A stretch of DNA of 64,000 nt from Closterium sp. Naga37s-1 (lineage: Eukaryota > Streptophyta > Zygnematophyceae > Desmidiales > Closteriaceae), in contig CANJKZ010000078.1 of NCBI GenBank assembly GCA_947471745.1, positions 4,592,501-4,656,500 of the forward strand. The letters run 5' to 3'. How positions within the stretch are numbered: the stretch's first letter is position 1; each line of letters opens with the position of its first letter. A model generated the notes under the pieces. It saw only the letters and a list, made by a program, of their open reading frames with translations. It had not been told where the DNA came from and ran no database searches. Positions 9,578 to 22,449 of this stretch are shown here, in pieces. Both the position numbers and the translations under genes were made by a program.

Positions 9578-12273
9578 TTAGAAGCCCAGCTTCGTGCGCC
9601 TCCAGTGCCGGCGCTTGGCGTTGTACCTGTGGGGAATGGGGTACGCAGCAGGGAGGAGGGAACCCACACAGGCACAAGGGTGAGAAGTCAGACTTCAGTT
9701 ATATTCAGCTATGTGCGCCTCCAGTGCCGGCACTTCGCGTTGTACGTGCGGAGGAAAAGTTGAGGAGAGAAGGAACAGGCCGGAAGGGATCAACACAGGC
9801 ACAAGGGTGAGAAGACAAACTCCTGTTATTTCAACCTAATTGAACCAGCGCCGGCGCTTGGCGTTGTACCTGTGGGCCCAAGAGTCAACACGACTGAAAG
9901 ACACTGACAGACGAAGAAGCAGAAGCTTCAAGGAGGGACCCTGGCATTTATCAAAACGTCTATGCCTACTGGTGAGTCCAGACTTGAGGTTCGACCCAAT
10001 CCACCACTCTCCTCAGGTAGCGGACCCTAACAGCGTCACTCCACCGGTTCCTACCCAAGCCAATGCCATTCAAGAATGCACCTCTTGAACTGGTTCGCGG
10101 CAACATGACTCTTTATCCTATCCTAGAACGGAAGTGCGTCACAGCATTCACTCTGCCCCTTCCTGTCCTGTCCGTTTCTGCCCTGTCCGTTCCTGCCTGT
10201 CGGTTTCTGTCCTGTCGCTTTCTGCCATGTTCGTTCCTGCCCTGTCAGTTTCCGCCCTGTCCGTCCCTGCACCGTCGCTTTCTGCCCTGCCAGCTTCTGC
10301 CCTGACGAATTATGCCCTCTTTCTGCCCTATCGTTGTGTGGCCTGTCAGTTTCGCCCTCTCGTTTGTTCTATTCGATATAAAACGGATGCGTCTAGCTAA
10401 AGCTGCTCGCTGCTTGATCCGGCATGCTGAAACCGACTCTGCTGAGACTTGAACCTTCAGCTACCCTTCTGCTGCTCACCGGATTTCACCCGTATCTCAC
10501 ACGAAGTTCAACAACTTTGATCCGAATCTCATCCAAACCCTGTCTACTCTTCGTCATCTGAACGCCTGATGCGACCAGCTGAACCTGCTCGCAGCTTAAT
10601 CAGGCGCGCCGAAACCTTTTCTGTTGCGACTTGCACCTTCAATTAAGCCATTCTCTGTTGCACCTCACCGGATATCACACATATCTACGATACGAATCTC
10701 ATCGAATCTTGTCCATTCCGCTCCATCTAACCCCCTACAGAACTAGCTACAGCTGCCTGTTACACTAACCCTGGCTCCTTGCTCCCTTCCCCTCATACTC
10801 CAAACGCGCACTCCGGGAGAATAGACAGCGGGACGGGGAACAGGGGGGATGGGGGGTGGGGGGTAAGGAGTAAAAGGGGAGGCGTGTAGGAATGCAGGGG
10901 GATAAAACATAACATACCAAATATTGCAGTCTTAGTCGAACGCATCAAAACAGTTCCAGTAGCGAGAAGGCCGGTTCATCTTCGAGACTTTTGACAACCC
11001 TCAGCCGTTGAGAAAAAAACCGGAAAACAAAGGTTAAAACGTCCTTGTCTGAACTGAACGTTCCTAGACTTGATGCTTGTTCTGTAAGAAAAACGTACCG
11101 AATCTTGTTGTCGGTGCGCAGGCGGATCCAGTAGGGGATGGGCCGGTTCTGCTTCATCTTCTTCGCGAGCTTGATCTTGATGCGGAAGGCCTTGTGGGAA
11201 GGCTGCACGTGGTGACATACGGTGTCGTGCGGTGGAGGCGGGGGGAGGGGGTTGAGGTGGGGTGAAAGGGAGGAGAGTACAAATATTTAAAGAACCTAAG
11301 AAATATGTTCTTCGCGAGATTGATCTTGATGCGGAAGGCCTTGTGGGAATGCTGCACGTGTAACACATCGATAAGACGAGGGAGATAAGAGAAGGGGAGG
11401 TGTGCGTAAAGAGGTGGGAGAGGGGGGTAAGGTAGGGGAAGTGTAGAGAAAGGAAGCACTTGAACAACACTGTCTGAAAGAAGGCTGCATGGTAAGACAT
11501 GTAGCGTAGAGGGGGAGGAAGTGGCGAAGAGGGTAAGGAGGGAGCGAGAGGGAGGGAGAAGAGTTGGGGAAGTCGAAAGAGGGTATTCTTGAGGTGCCCG
11601 GTTGGGGTAAGGGGAGAGGACGGGAGTTGAAAAAAGATGACTGGCGTCTTGATTTTCTGACATATAATGCGCATTGGTCAAGCGGACCAATAGAGCGTTT
11701 CGGAGTTTTGGAAGAGATGCGAATGGCTACGAAACGCAATCACGGGAACGTTCATTGCAACGAGGCCTGAGTCCACACCTATTACCAACAAATGCATTTT
11801 GAAAGGGAAAAAAAAACAAGAATCGGAACGGCTACAAACGGGATGGCACCCGCGGAAGACGGAGGAGGATATTCTTGGACTACAAATCCTAGTGCCACTT
11901 GAACTGACAAATGCATTTGTTGGCACACAACCTAATGACAAAAAACCCCCCTAGAACTATATCAAACAACACCAATTATGTTCGACTTCTGAATATCAAG
12001 CCTGGTTGAGCAAGGCGATTCTCAGTCGACTAAAAAATTTCCAGGTGAAGGAAACGCACTGTAGGTATCGTTCCTGAGTTAGACCGAATGAACAACAGGG
12101 GCGTAGATTTGCTCAGTGGAGCAAACCCTAAAATCGCAAATTACACGAATTCAAACCGGGAATTCGCGAACCCACGACAGGTGAGGAGATAACCACAGTA
12201 CACGCGCTACGGCAGAGGTAACTCGGCGGATTGAGAAACGCGGCGCGAAAAGGCTAAGGAGGGAACTAACCAT
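9578..12273 (-). CDS. RPL39: Ribosomal protein eL39, three exons
   Basis: eL39 is a 51-residue protein of the large ribosomal subunit lining the exit tunnel. Exon 1 is only the ATG (12273-12271, context GCCGCCATG) followed by GTTAGT. Exon 2 (11202-11099) follows a GTGCAG acceptor and encodes [15 protein letters not shown] to RTDNKI, ending at CG|GTACGT. Exon 3 (9626-9578) follows CCACAG, completes the split Arg codon and reads [15 protein letters not shown] then TAA. Exon lengths 3, 104 and 49 nt give exactly 51 codons plus stop. Both introns are over 1 kb and contain partial copies of the neighbouring exon. Confidence 0.95.
9708..9880 (-). repeat. Two acceptor-side partial copies of eL39 exon 3
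   Basis: Minus-strand copies at ~9745-9708 and ~9880-9843 repeat GTACAACGC...GCCGGC...TGG. The farther copy keeps a CCCACAG acceptor; the nearer has lost it. The flanking sequence CACAGGCACAAGGGTGAGAAG is also repeated, giving units of about 130 bp. Both lie upstream of the true exon. Confidence 0.85.
10153..10365 (+). repeat. CCTGTCCGTTTCTGCC minisatellite in eL39 intron 2
   Basis: Degenerate ~16-bp units over about 210 bp. No coding sense. Confidence 0.8.
10395..10715. repeat. Diverged ~145-bp direct duplication in eL39 intron 2
   Basis: 10400-10545 and 10575-10715 share TGCTCGC..GCTT.ATC.GGC, CACCGGAT.TCAC and CGAATCTCATC in the same order. They are considerably diverged. Confidence 0.6.
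11305..11362 (-). repeat. Acceptor-side partial copy of eL39 exon 2
   Basis: The minus strand reads CAG|CATTCCCACAAGGCCTTCCG onward ([14 protein letters not shown]), a degenerate copy of the first 16 codons of exon 2. It lies upstream of the true exon 2 inside intron 1. A shorter trace (GCAGCCTTC) is near 11480. Confidence 0.85.
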
Positions 12274-13058
12274 GGCGGCAAGTTAGGGTGGAGCAGCAGA
12301 ACGCGTGTGGGTCGTGACCAAACGAGAAGGGAGGAAAGAGAAGATTGCATTCTCGTGGGTGGCGTTTGATCAGAGCTGCTGCAGAGACGGCGCGAAGTGG
12401 AAGGGGGGAGGGGGGAGAAGGGGACGGGGAAGGCGGGGGCAAATGGAGGGGGAAAGGGGTGGAGGGAAATTGTAGGACAGGGGGCCAGGGGGGAAAACAT
12501 TGGGACCCGGGGACAAAGGATCAAAGGAACAGTGGAACTGGGTGGTGCACCACATGACCACCATATTGTGCAGCACGTCGCTATGAATGAGTTCGATTAC
12601 ATACGAGAGAACAAACAACAATTTCAGCATATTATGATTTTACGATTTTGGAATACATATTTTAATTGTTACTTCAAGATTGCAGTAGTATGAAGAAGAA
12701 TCCTTGTTAGTCTCACAGCACCAGCTTCTAATCTCTAGCTTAATTGATTATGTATTTCACCTGTTTCAACATCAGGTTCATCATTATACCGGTAGCTTAA
12801 TCGTGGGTGGAAAACTAAGGATACAGTCTTCTTCCCTACCCCCAGTTGCCAATGCTACCAAGTTCTCTAATACGGGATCTACTACACAGGACAGGATTGA
12901 ATGCAGGATACAAACTCTAAAAGACTGCTCCGCTTTCGCTTCTACTAATATGTGCTGATTTACGATAGCATATCAAGCATAAAAACGGTGACGCAACGGT
13001 AATCGCAAGAGCACGACGCAATGGCAAGCTGGCAGGTAAATCTGCCAGCGAAAAAAAC
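12274..13058. other. Region between convergent upstream of eL39 and EDR2-like 3' end
   Basis: The left part should hold the eL39 5' UTR and promoter. The right part is downstream of the EDR2-like TGA at 13059. No further gene is seen. Confidence 0.45.
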
Positions 13059-13154
13059 TCAAGCAGGAGGGGGGTCAATGGCCTTCTTGGGCTCAAGGCG
13101 CATGAGAGTGATTGTGCCAAGAAGATACTCGGGCAACTCATCTGCAGCTTGGGC
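13059..13154 (-). CDS. EDR2-like terminal exon
   Basis: AQAADELPEYLLGTITLMRL then EPKKAIDPPPA and TGA; acceptor TTCAG. It matches the (Q)ANTxEELPExLLG end of EDR2 proteins. Two acceptor-side copies lie upstream. Confidence 0.92.
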   Translation of the reverse strand, partial: AQAADELPEYLLGTITLMRLEPKKAIDPPPA

Positions 13155-16100
13155 CTGAAGAGGGGGGGTACGAAGGAAGAAAGAGGCAGGAGGGGAAGAT
13201 CGAGCAAGAGGCAAGGTGAAAGTAGGCGGGTCAATGGCCTTCTTGGGTTCAAGGCGCATGAGAGTGATGGTGCCGAGAAGGTTGGCCAAGCCTGAGGTAC
13301 GCAGGCAGTTCGGAAGCTCTGGCCTGAATAGTGGGGAGATATGAATGGAAAGGGGCAGGAAGAACATTGTGAGTGGAGAGGGTGGGGGAGGGGTAAACAT
13401 GAAGAGCCTGAGGTGAGATGCACGAGAGAGGGATCGTGCTCAGGAGGTATTTTAGAAAGAGGGAGGGGAAAAGATTGAGTGGAGAAGCGTGGGTAAGGAA
13501 GGTGGAAGAGCCTGAGGTGAGACGCATGAGACAGAGTGTGCCCAGGAGGCTGTTAAGAAGCTGATCTGTAGCTTGGGCGTGAAAAGGTGGAGAGAAGGAA
13601 GTGAAGGGAGAGAGAAAGGAAAAAAAAAAAACGAAAGAAAGAAGACAGAAAGAGTGGAAACGGAAGTATGGGGGATAAAGGGAGGCAACGTCACTCGAAA
13701 CCCAAACTGAAGGTGAAGCCACTGGGACCGATTTATGGAAGGTACAATTCTTCAAGATCTCACCTCAATGAGAAGTGCCAGGTCCACCACGAGCGACGTG
13801 ACGTAGCTGAGCACGAGGCCGATGATAAGGAGCAGTGGTATGTGAAAGGTAGCCACGTGATTGAAGAAGTGTTTTGAGACGTCTCAAAATGATAAGGAGC
13901 AGTGGCATGTGAAAGGTAGCACCCACCTCGAAACGCAGTGCCAGGCCCACGATGCATCAGATCTCACCTCAATGAGCAGAGCCAGGTCCACCACGAGCGA
14001 TGTGACGTAGCTGAGCATGAGGCCGATGACAAGGAGTAATGGTGTGTGGAAGGTAGCACCCACCAGGCATAGAGATCAAGGCATACCACAAGGCATAGAG
14101 ATCTCACCTCCATGAGCAGAGCGAGGTCCACCACGAGCGATGTGACGTAGCTGAGCATGAGGCTTATGAGTAGATGCCTTAAACGATGTGAACAAAACAC
14201 TGATTGATGAACACAAGGCATGAAGATCTCACCTCGATAAGCAATGCTAGGTCCACCAGGAGCGAGGTGACATAGCTGAGAATGAGGCCGATGACGAGAC
14301 GCCTCAAGAGAAGGCTGATCTAGGCACAATGCATTGATAAGTAGGCTGGCTGGTGCGAGGCTCTCACCTCAATGAGCAATGCCAGGTCCACCACGAGCGA
14401 GGTGACATAGCTGAGCACGAGGCCGATGACGCTGCGAGCCACTGAGGATGACCCCACGTCCACGTCCATCTGGTTGAGTGCGGTTCAATGGGGTACATTG
14501 GGGTTGGTATGGGTGAATAGCAAAGGGGAAATGTGGGGGGTTGGGCCGGGGGGGGCTTGGCTGGAAAGGGAAATGAGAAAACCTTATAGTGCCCCTGTGC
14601 TTGGACATGAGAATACCCTTCTTCCCTCCCTCCAGCTAGTTCCCTCTCTCCAACCTCGAACCTTCTTCCTCCCCTCCACCTGTCTTCCTCCCCTCCTCCC
14701 TCCTTCCCTACCTCCAGGTAGTTCTCCCCCTTGTAAATGAGAGGCTGCAAGTGAGAGCATTGCATTACCCTCACCCTTACCTCACCACCTGCATGCTCCC
14801 TTCTTCCCTTCCTCCCGCCCTGCTCACCCCACTCACCCCCCCCCCGCCTCACCCCCCGTCCCTACCTCCAGGTAGTTCTCCCCCTTGTAGTAGCTGCAAG
14901 TGAGAGCCTTGCCCAGAATAGCAGCTTTTGTTCCAACTGCCCGTTTCACTGCCCAGAAGCCCTGCAGTCAGAAGGGCAGTCAGAAAGGGTGGTACGAAGG
15001 TAGTAGGAGGAAGAAGTGAGGGTGATAAGGAGGAAGTGAGAGGGGTGTGGGTCGGTTGAATTCGATTCAGATAGTCAAAAGCCCTCCGGTCAGAACGGTT
15101 GGCAAGGACAGTGGTGGCAGGAGCAAGCAAAGGAGGGTGGCAGGAGGAGGAAGTAGAGGGGTCGCCAGGGGTGCTGCCACATACACACGTACACAACACA
15201 CATGCACACACACGCACCTCCTCAATGCGCGGAATGAGCTTGAAGCGGCTGTTCCTGAAGGAGTCGTCCTCAGCGTTCACAAACCTCCCCAGCAGCGAGT
15301 GGGGCTTGACAGGCGTGTTCAATATGCCTTAGACACACACACACACCCATACACACCCATACACACCCATACTTAGCCACACACACACGCACCTCCTCAA
15401 TGCGCGGAATGAGCTTGAAGCGGCTGTTCCTGAACGAGTCATCCTCAGCGTTGACGAACCTCCCCAGCAGAGAATCGGGCTTGACGGGGCGGTCGGCAGC
15501 AAAGTAAGCGACACACGAGTAGTTGGGCTTGCCGGGCACTTGCAGGTTCAGCACAAACACAAACGGAAGCTTCTTCCCAGCTTCCGACTGCAAGGGAGGG
15601 GCGAGATATGGAAAGAGTGGCACATGGAAAGGTAGTGGGATGAGATTGCAGCGGCTGTTCCCCTGAAGGAGTTCTCTCAGCTCGGCTGTTGATGCTGTCT
15701 TGGCTGCTGAAGAACCTCCCCAGCAGAGAGTCGGGCTTGACGGGGCGGTCGGCCGCAAAGCAGGCGACACACGAGTAGTTGGGCTTGCCGGGCACTTGGA
15801 GGTTGAGAACGAAGACGAATGGCAGCTTCTTCCCCGCCTCCAACTGTGGAAAGAGGAAGAGGAAGGGGGGAAGGGGAGGGGAAGTGAGCGACACACGAGT
15901 AGTTGGGCTTGCCGGGCACTTGGGGATTCAGCACAAACACGAATGGAAGCTTCTTCCCCGCTTCCGACTGGGAGAAGGGAGAAGGGGATCGGGGGTGGTG
16001 GGAGGCGGAGGGGTATGGGAAGGGAGAGAGAGGGAGGGAGGTTGCATTGCAGCGGTTGTTCCCCTGAATGCGTTGCCTTGGCTCCAGACGAACCTCCCCA

Positions 16101-16898
16101 GGAGGGAATCGGGCTTGACGGGGCGGTCGGCCGCAAAGTAAGCGACACACGAGTGGTTGGGCTTGCCGGGCACTTGGGGATTCAGCACAAACACAAACGG
16201 AAGCTTCTTCCCCGCTTCCGACAGGGAGAAGGGAGAAGGGAGAGGGGGAGGTTGGGGGGCAGGGGAAAGGTATGGAAAGGAAGGGGTATAGAAAGGGAGG
16301 GGTAAGGCAGGGGAGGGGTATGGTAAGGGAGGGGTATCGGAGGGGATGGGTATAGGAAGGGAAGGATGTGGAAAGGGATGAGCACAGGAAGGGAAGGGTA
16401 CAGGAAGGGAAGGGTACAGGAAGGGAAGGGTACAGGAAGGGAAGGGTACAGGAAGGGAAGGGTACAGGAAGGGAAGGGTATAGGAAGGGAAGGGTACAGG
16501 AAGGGAAGGGTACAGGAAGGAAGGGAGGGGTACAGGAAGGAAGGGAGGGGTACACAATAAGGGAGGTGCATAGTAAGGCAGGCACACAAAACGGAAAGGT
16601 GCACATTTCCCTTCTACTCCACTGGCTCGAACCCTCGTTCCTCCCTCCCTTCCTAGCAAAGCCCACAGCTAGTCACTTCTTCCATTCCATCCCTCTCTTC
16701 CCAGTCTTCCACCTCTCTACTTCTCTTTCCCCCTCCCCCTCTCCCCCTTTACCTGCATGACAGACCCGGGCCGCGCTGCCACATTGTCAATGCGGGAGTC
16801 CGACTTGAACCAGTCCACTGCCAGCAGCGAGAGGAGCGGCGGGGCTGCTGGGATCTGCAGAGAAAAGAAGAGGGGCGACGAGAGGGCGAGGGAAGAAG

Positions 16899-16971
<73 letters not shown>

Positions 16972-17083
16972 ACTTGGAGTAGGTGGGGGACTTGGAGGGG
17001 ATAGGATACCGGTTTGTGTGTTTGTTTATGCTTCGCGTTTGCATCTTCCCTTGTACCACCCCATATGAAATGCAAGGACCATT

Positions 17084-17175
<92 letters not shown>

Positions 17176-20100
17176 TAGCCTCTGCCCTCTGCCTCTGCCC
17201 TCTGTCCCTAGCTATATAAGTGTCCCGTGGAGACCTCTTTTCTTCATTAGTTCATTTGGTTCCAGTTTTCGTAGGCGCTCGCGCTGGCGGCCTTCGGCCG
17301 CCAGCACTCGCGTGCGCGGCCTGCGGCCGCGTGCTTTTGGGTGGCAAAGACTAGAGGTAGGACAGATATAGGCACACACGGCAAGACAACTATGGGCAAT
17401 GTGCCCACCTTCTAGACACCGAGATGCAACAAGTCTACATACGGCGGGTGCCTGAGGCTACATCAAGTGGGCATCCAGTGCCGCAAGGATAGCGCGCATG
17501 GTCCTCCACAACTGCTGCACCACTAACGCGGTCGCGCCGACAGCTTCAATCGCGCCTCCATCGCGGAGGTGTGCTGTCAGACCCTCGACCGTCTCGTCCA
17601 GCTGCGAGACCGCTACGCCTCCCAGCGCGGGCGCTCCCAGCACGGGTAGGAGGAGGAAGGCAAGCTGGGCAGCAGCCGCCATGCAATCAGCTCGCGCATC
17701 ACGATCAAGAGTGCTCCCTGGGTTCCGGAGAATGGCAAAATGTGAGTTCACCAGAATCAGTGTCAGGGCCTGCTGACACTCCACCAATCGCCACAACTGG
17801 GCGAGAGTCGCCGTGGGAACTTGGGCCAGCCCAGTGGTCAGTAGCGCGGCCGGAGCAGGAAGAGGGGGCGGAGGCTGCACTGATGGAACATCAGCACGCT
17901 GCCGCGGAGGGACGAAGGCCACCCTCGCCCCTCCGCCTCCCGCCCCCACAAATCCCGTGTCTGGAAGAGGAGGAATCCATGGCAGCAGGGGATATGGCGC
18001 AGCAGAAACAGGACACAAGGATGCACGCGGAGCACGATCAGCGCCAGGAGCGGGAACCCGCGGGTACGCCAATGCGGGTGGCGCAGGAGCAGCAAGGGGC
18101 GCGGCCGGAGCTTGCGCATTCACTGGAGCGGGGGCGGACGCAGGAGCGGCGGGAGCCAGAGAGTTTCCAAGATTCGGTGCGCCACTCAGGGCACTGCGCA
18201 TCGCCGCAGCTAACATCCCCGGGAAATCCTCGCGCAGCTGCTGCATCTCGCTTGGCCCACCGCGCCCGCGACCGTGACCTCCCCACCAGCCACCGCGGCC
18301 TCCGCGGTGCGCCGACCGGTACGACGAGGAGGGGCGTCGCCGAGGAGAACCTCGCCCCCGATGCGCTGCCGCATTGCCCCCCGCGGCACCGTGAATCTGA
18401 GACTCCGCGTGCCGCTGCGCGACGGGATGCACCGGCGCAGCCGCAGGGGCCACCAGGCGGGCAGAGTCGGGGCCGGCGCCCACCGCTGTCCCCGGCGCAG
18501 GGCCCCGGGCGGCAGCTTGGACAGACAGCGCGGCCACAAGCGACGGCTGCGCGACGGGAACCGGCGCGCCGGACGTGGGATCAACGTGTGGAAGGCTCGG
18601 AGGGGGAGCCGACACCGGCGGGACTGGAACAGAGGACGCCGCAACAGCAACAGGAGGAGCCGGGGGGGCAAAGGGAGCAGCAGCAACAGCTACACCAGCA
18701 ACAAGGGCCGGAGGCGGAGCAATCGCGCTCTCAGCGGTGCGACCTTGATCCACCGCTGACTTCTCCGCTTCAGTCGCCATTGCGGCGAACGCGCCGACAG
18801 CAGGTGATCGAGGACGCACGGCTGCGTCAGAACGCGGGAGTAGGTAGTCGCGGAAATCCCCAGCTGACCGCGGCCAGTGCGCGGGCACGAGGGGGTCGAG
18901 CCGGAGGTCGCGGACGTGGTAGAGGCACTCGTGAAGGAGGTCCGGAGAACGCGTTCCAGGCAGCGGCGCGAAGGGCTTTAACTGAATTAGCTAGAACTAA
19001 CGAAGAAGTAGAAGTATCGGGGAGTATTTATGAGGCGGAGGAGGGAGAAGAAGGCGCACCCTTAACTTCGAATGCCTCGGAGGAGGCCCAGTCACAAACT
19101 CCAGCTCGGGGGAGAATCAGCTCAACCCATGCCCGAAGCGCGTCATCAAATTTCAGAAACACATTCACCCAGCCGCGACCCTCACCACAGATTCAAACCG
19201 CTTCCCGCCCCCCTGCCACCACTGCCAACCATCCCGCCCAACCGAACCTGACTTCGCCACCTGCAAATGCACCGCGAACTGCAGCGAGGGGTAACCAACA
19301 GCAACCACAGCCCCCCCCGCAAAAATCGCCCGAAGCCCTCGCCAAGGACGACACACTATTCGCGAACGTCAGTACCTGGAATCTGGATAAGCTACGCGAT
19401 AGTCGCAACGCTCCGCTGGCACGTCGCCTGCCGGAAAAATTGCGCCTACTTTTCGCTATGGTTATGCTGACACCACTGCTACGACTCGCACACGACCCAG
19501 ACTCCATCCCGGCCTGGACGATTCTGCTGTTCGCGGCTCGCCTGACGCTGCGTCAGCATTCGCCGAGGCACCCTGACTGGAAGGCGACCAGGGAAAGATT
19601 GCGTAAATTCCTGCGAGGGGAGTGGGAGGCACTGTACCAGGAAACGGTTGATTCGTTGGAGTCCCCTCAGCCACCTAGACACCAGCCAGACGACCTGGGG
19701 GTAATATCAAGGGCAGAGGGTCTGGCGCGACGAGGCAGCTTATGCAGAGCAGTCATGGCACTGGAAGCCACCCCAGTCAGCAAGCCATCACCGGCGGTTC
19801 TGGAATCCCTCCGCGCCAAGCATCCAAGTGCCCCGCGCCCTGGCACACCGTGGCCCCAGCCTGAACCGGACTCATACCTGGCAGTTTCGCGGGAAGTTTT
19901 TCTGAAGCTCCTCTCGCGGTGTGAGAATGGGGTAGGCGCAGGTCCCTCGGGCACAACGTTCGAGCACCTGCGCGAAGCTGCCCTGATACACGCCACCGTT
20001 GGGTATCACTTACATGCGTTGGTCAACACAATCCTGAGAGGGAAGTTGTGTCAGGAAGTAGGGAAGCTCCTCACAGCATCACGTTTGATAGCCCTAGACA

Positions 20101-22363
20101 AGCCCGATGGGGGGACAAGGCCGATCGCCATAGGAGAGTGCGTCCTCCGATTGGCAGCCAAAGCAGCGCTTACCCAGCTAGCAAAAGCAGCCCGAGAGTT
20201 TTTCCTACCTTTACAGTTTGGAGTGGCCGTGCCTGGAGGTGCCGAAGCAGTCATTCATATCGTTCGCACTTTCACTGCGGCCAACAAGGACGCCTTGGTC
20301 TTACAGGCTGACCTGGCCAATGCGTTCAATAGTGTTGACCGCCACGCCATGGCGACGGCCTTGAAAGACTCACAGTTGGAACCACTACTGCCACTGGTAC
20401 ACTTCTCATACGGCCAGCCTTCAATACTGCACCTAGACGCGGCCTTCGACCATCCGCCCCTGCTCAGCGAAACAGGAGTCCGCCAAGGGGACCCTCTCGG
20501 CCCCCTCCTTTTTGCCGCCGCCATGCAACCGGCTCTGAAGGCAGCTGCGGAGGCGCACCCCGAGGTCATCTGCTTGGCATACGCAGATGACGTGACCTTC
20601 TTGGGGGAACCGTCGTCGTGCGCGGCTGCGTTTAATCACTTCACAAGCCGCTTGGCTGAAATAGGGCTCAGCCACAATCCTGCCAAACGCGGGGCTTGGT
20701 CAGAAAGGACGCCCACGGATTATCGCCTTCCCGAGGGAATACCACCGAGCAGCGAAGGCTTGAAAGTGCTGGGGAGCTACATCGACTCCTCCTCGGCAAC
20801 CTCTGCCTTCGTTCGTTCCAGCTTGGAGGCGATGAGCGCGCCGCTGGGGTTGATAGAGCGCATGGAGCCGCAGCTGGCGGGACTACTGCTGTCCCGCTGC
20901 ATCTCACGGCGGGTGTCATACTTAGCCCGCACAACACCTCTGCCTTTCCTGCCCAAGGAGGAGTGGTCTGAATGGGGAAGGCGGTTGCTGGAAACGCTCC
21001 TTACAGCATGTGGCATTAACCACCCGCGGGGGGATGAGGAAACTTCTCGCACGTGGGCGCAAGCCTCACTACCCATATCGCTCGGTGGCCTGGGGCTGAC
21101 GGACCCTTCCGTGGAAGGAAGCTACAGCTTCCTCGCCAGCTACACGCAGGCGCAGCTCTTACTCGACTCCTTGGACAGCGAGTGCTCTGGCCCTTTGGAA
21201 GTCACGCGCGAGCTGATGCGCGGCCCCTACACCGAGTCCTCCCCCCTGACCGAGTGGCTGGCGGAATGCGAAGGGGAACTCCCACTTCCAGCCCAAGAAG
21301 TTCTTCAGGCTGAGAGATCGGCTCCAACTGCGGGGAAACTGCAGCCCGGGGTGGCCATGGCTATCCAGGGCCAGCGCTATGCCGTGCAGGTGGACGAGGT
21401 GCGGGGGATGAGCCCGAACCCCAACAACGGTCACACGCAGCGGATGCTGTCCCTGTCGGGATATGGGGCGGGGGATTGGTTAAACGCAGTGCCTATCCAC
21501 TCCTCGCTCCGCCTTGAGGCTCCCCACTTTGCCAACGCGCTCCAGTTTAGGCTGGGGCTCCCATTTGCGGCTCCTGGGGTTTGCAACTGCTCGAAAAAGG
21601 TGGAGATCCCGGATAAGCGGCTCCCGAACCACCTGCTACGATGCGGAACATGGGGGGGGCGCACAAACACACACAATGAACTTAGGGACGAGTGCGCACG
21701 GATGGCGCAAGACGCAGGCTTCATGGTGCATATAGAGACGGCCGCCTTCAGCCCAGTGGAGGAGAAGAAGGCAGACCTGGCCTTACGCTGCCGCTCCACT
21801 GGCGCCGTCTATATCTGCGATGTGACGGTAACGGACCCCATCAGCACCCGCGATGAGAACGCCACCAAGGGGAGGGGGTGGGCGGCACGGGAGGCAGCGG
21901 ATAAGAAACACGGCCTTTACAAGGACCGCCCAGAATGGGTGAAGTTCTTCCCGCTAGCGGTCGAGACATATGGGTGCCCTTGCCCAGAGTCAGTTGACTT
22001 CCTGAAACTACTCGCGGAAACAGCTGCACGGCGGTTTTTCAACGCCGAGCCAACCTCCTACCAAGCTGCCAAGCTCTTACACCAATACCGGCAGCGGTGG
22101 TCGGTGGCTCTTCAGCGTGGGCAGTCGATTGGGTACCTGGAAAAGTGCAACATAGCAGCAGCGGTTGAAAACCCGCTACTAGAAGCAGTGGGAGAGGCCC
22201 CGTCCCTTGGGGACTGCCTCTCGGTTCTTGATCCTGCACTGGATCTCACTTAGAGGGTGTTGGGCGGATGGGTGGATAGGAACTTTATTCTGTACTAGCC
22301 ACGTGACCACGTTCACGTATGTCATGCATGCATGTACACCCTGACTATCAATGAACAGGCCAT

Positions 22364-22449
<86 letters not shown>

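Larger units (their letters stand above)
17172..22446 (+). mobile_element. RLE-type non-LTR retrotransposon, near full length, in a (GA)n site
   Basis: It is bounded by (GA)n on the left (to 17171) and right (22365-22446), with no LTRs. It codes for an RT with a C-terminal restriction-like endonuclease. A TATA-like CTATATAAG is near 17210. A hairpin CTGGCGGCC-TTC-GGCCGCCAG lies near 17284. The 3' UTR is ~110 bp and ends GGCCATT directly before AG repeats, as in the second copy. It sits in the intron before the LAVDWFKSD exon of the EDR2-like gene, on the opposite strand. Confidence 0.88.
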
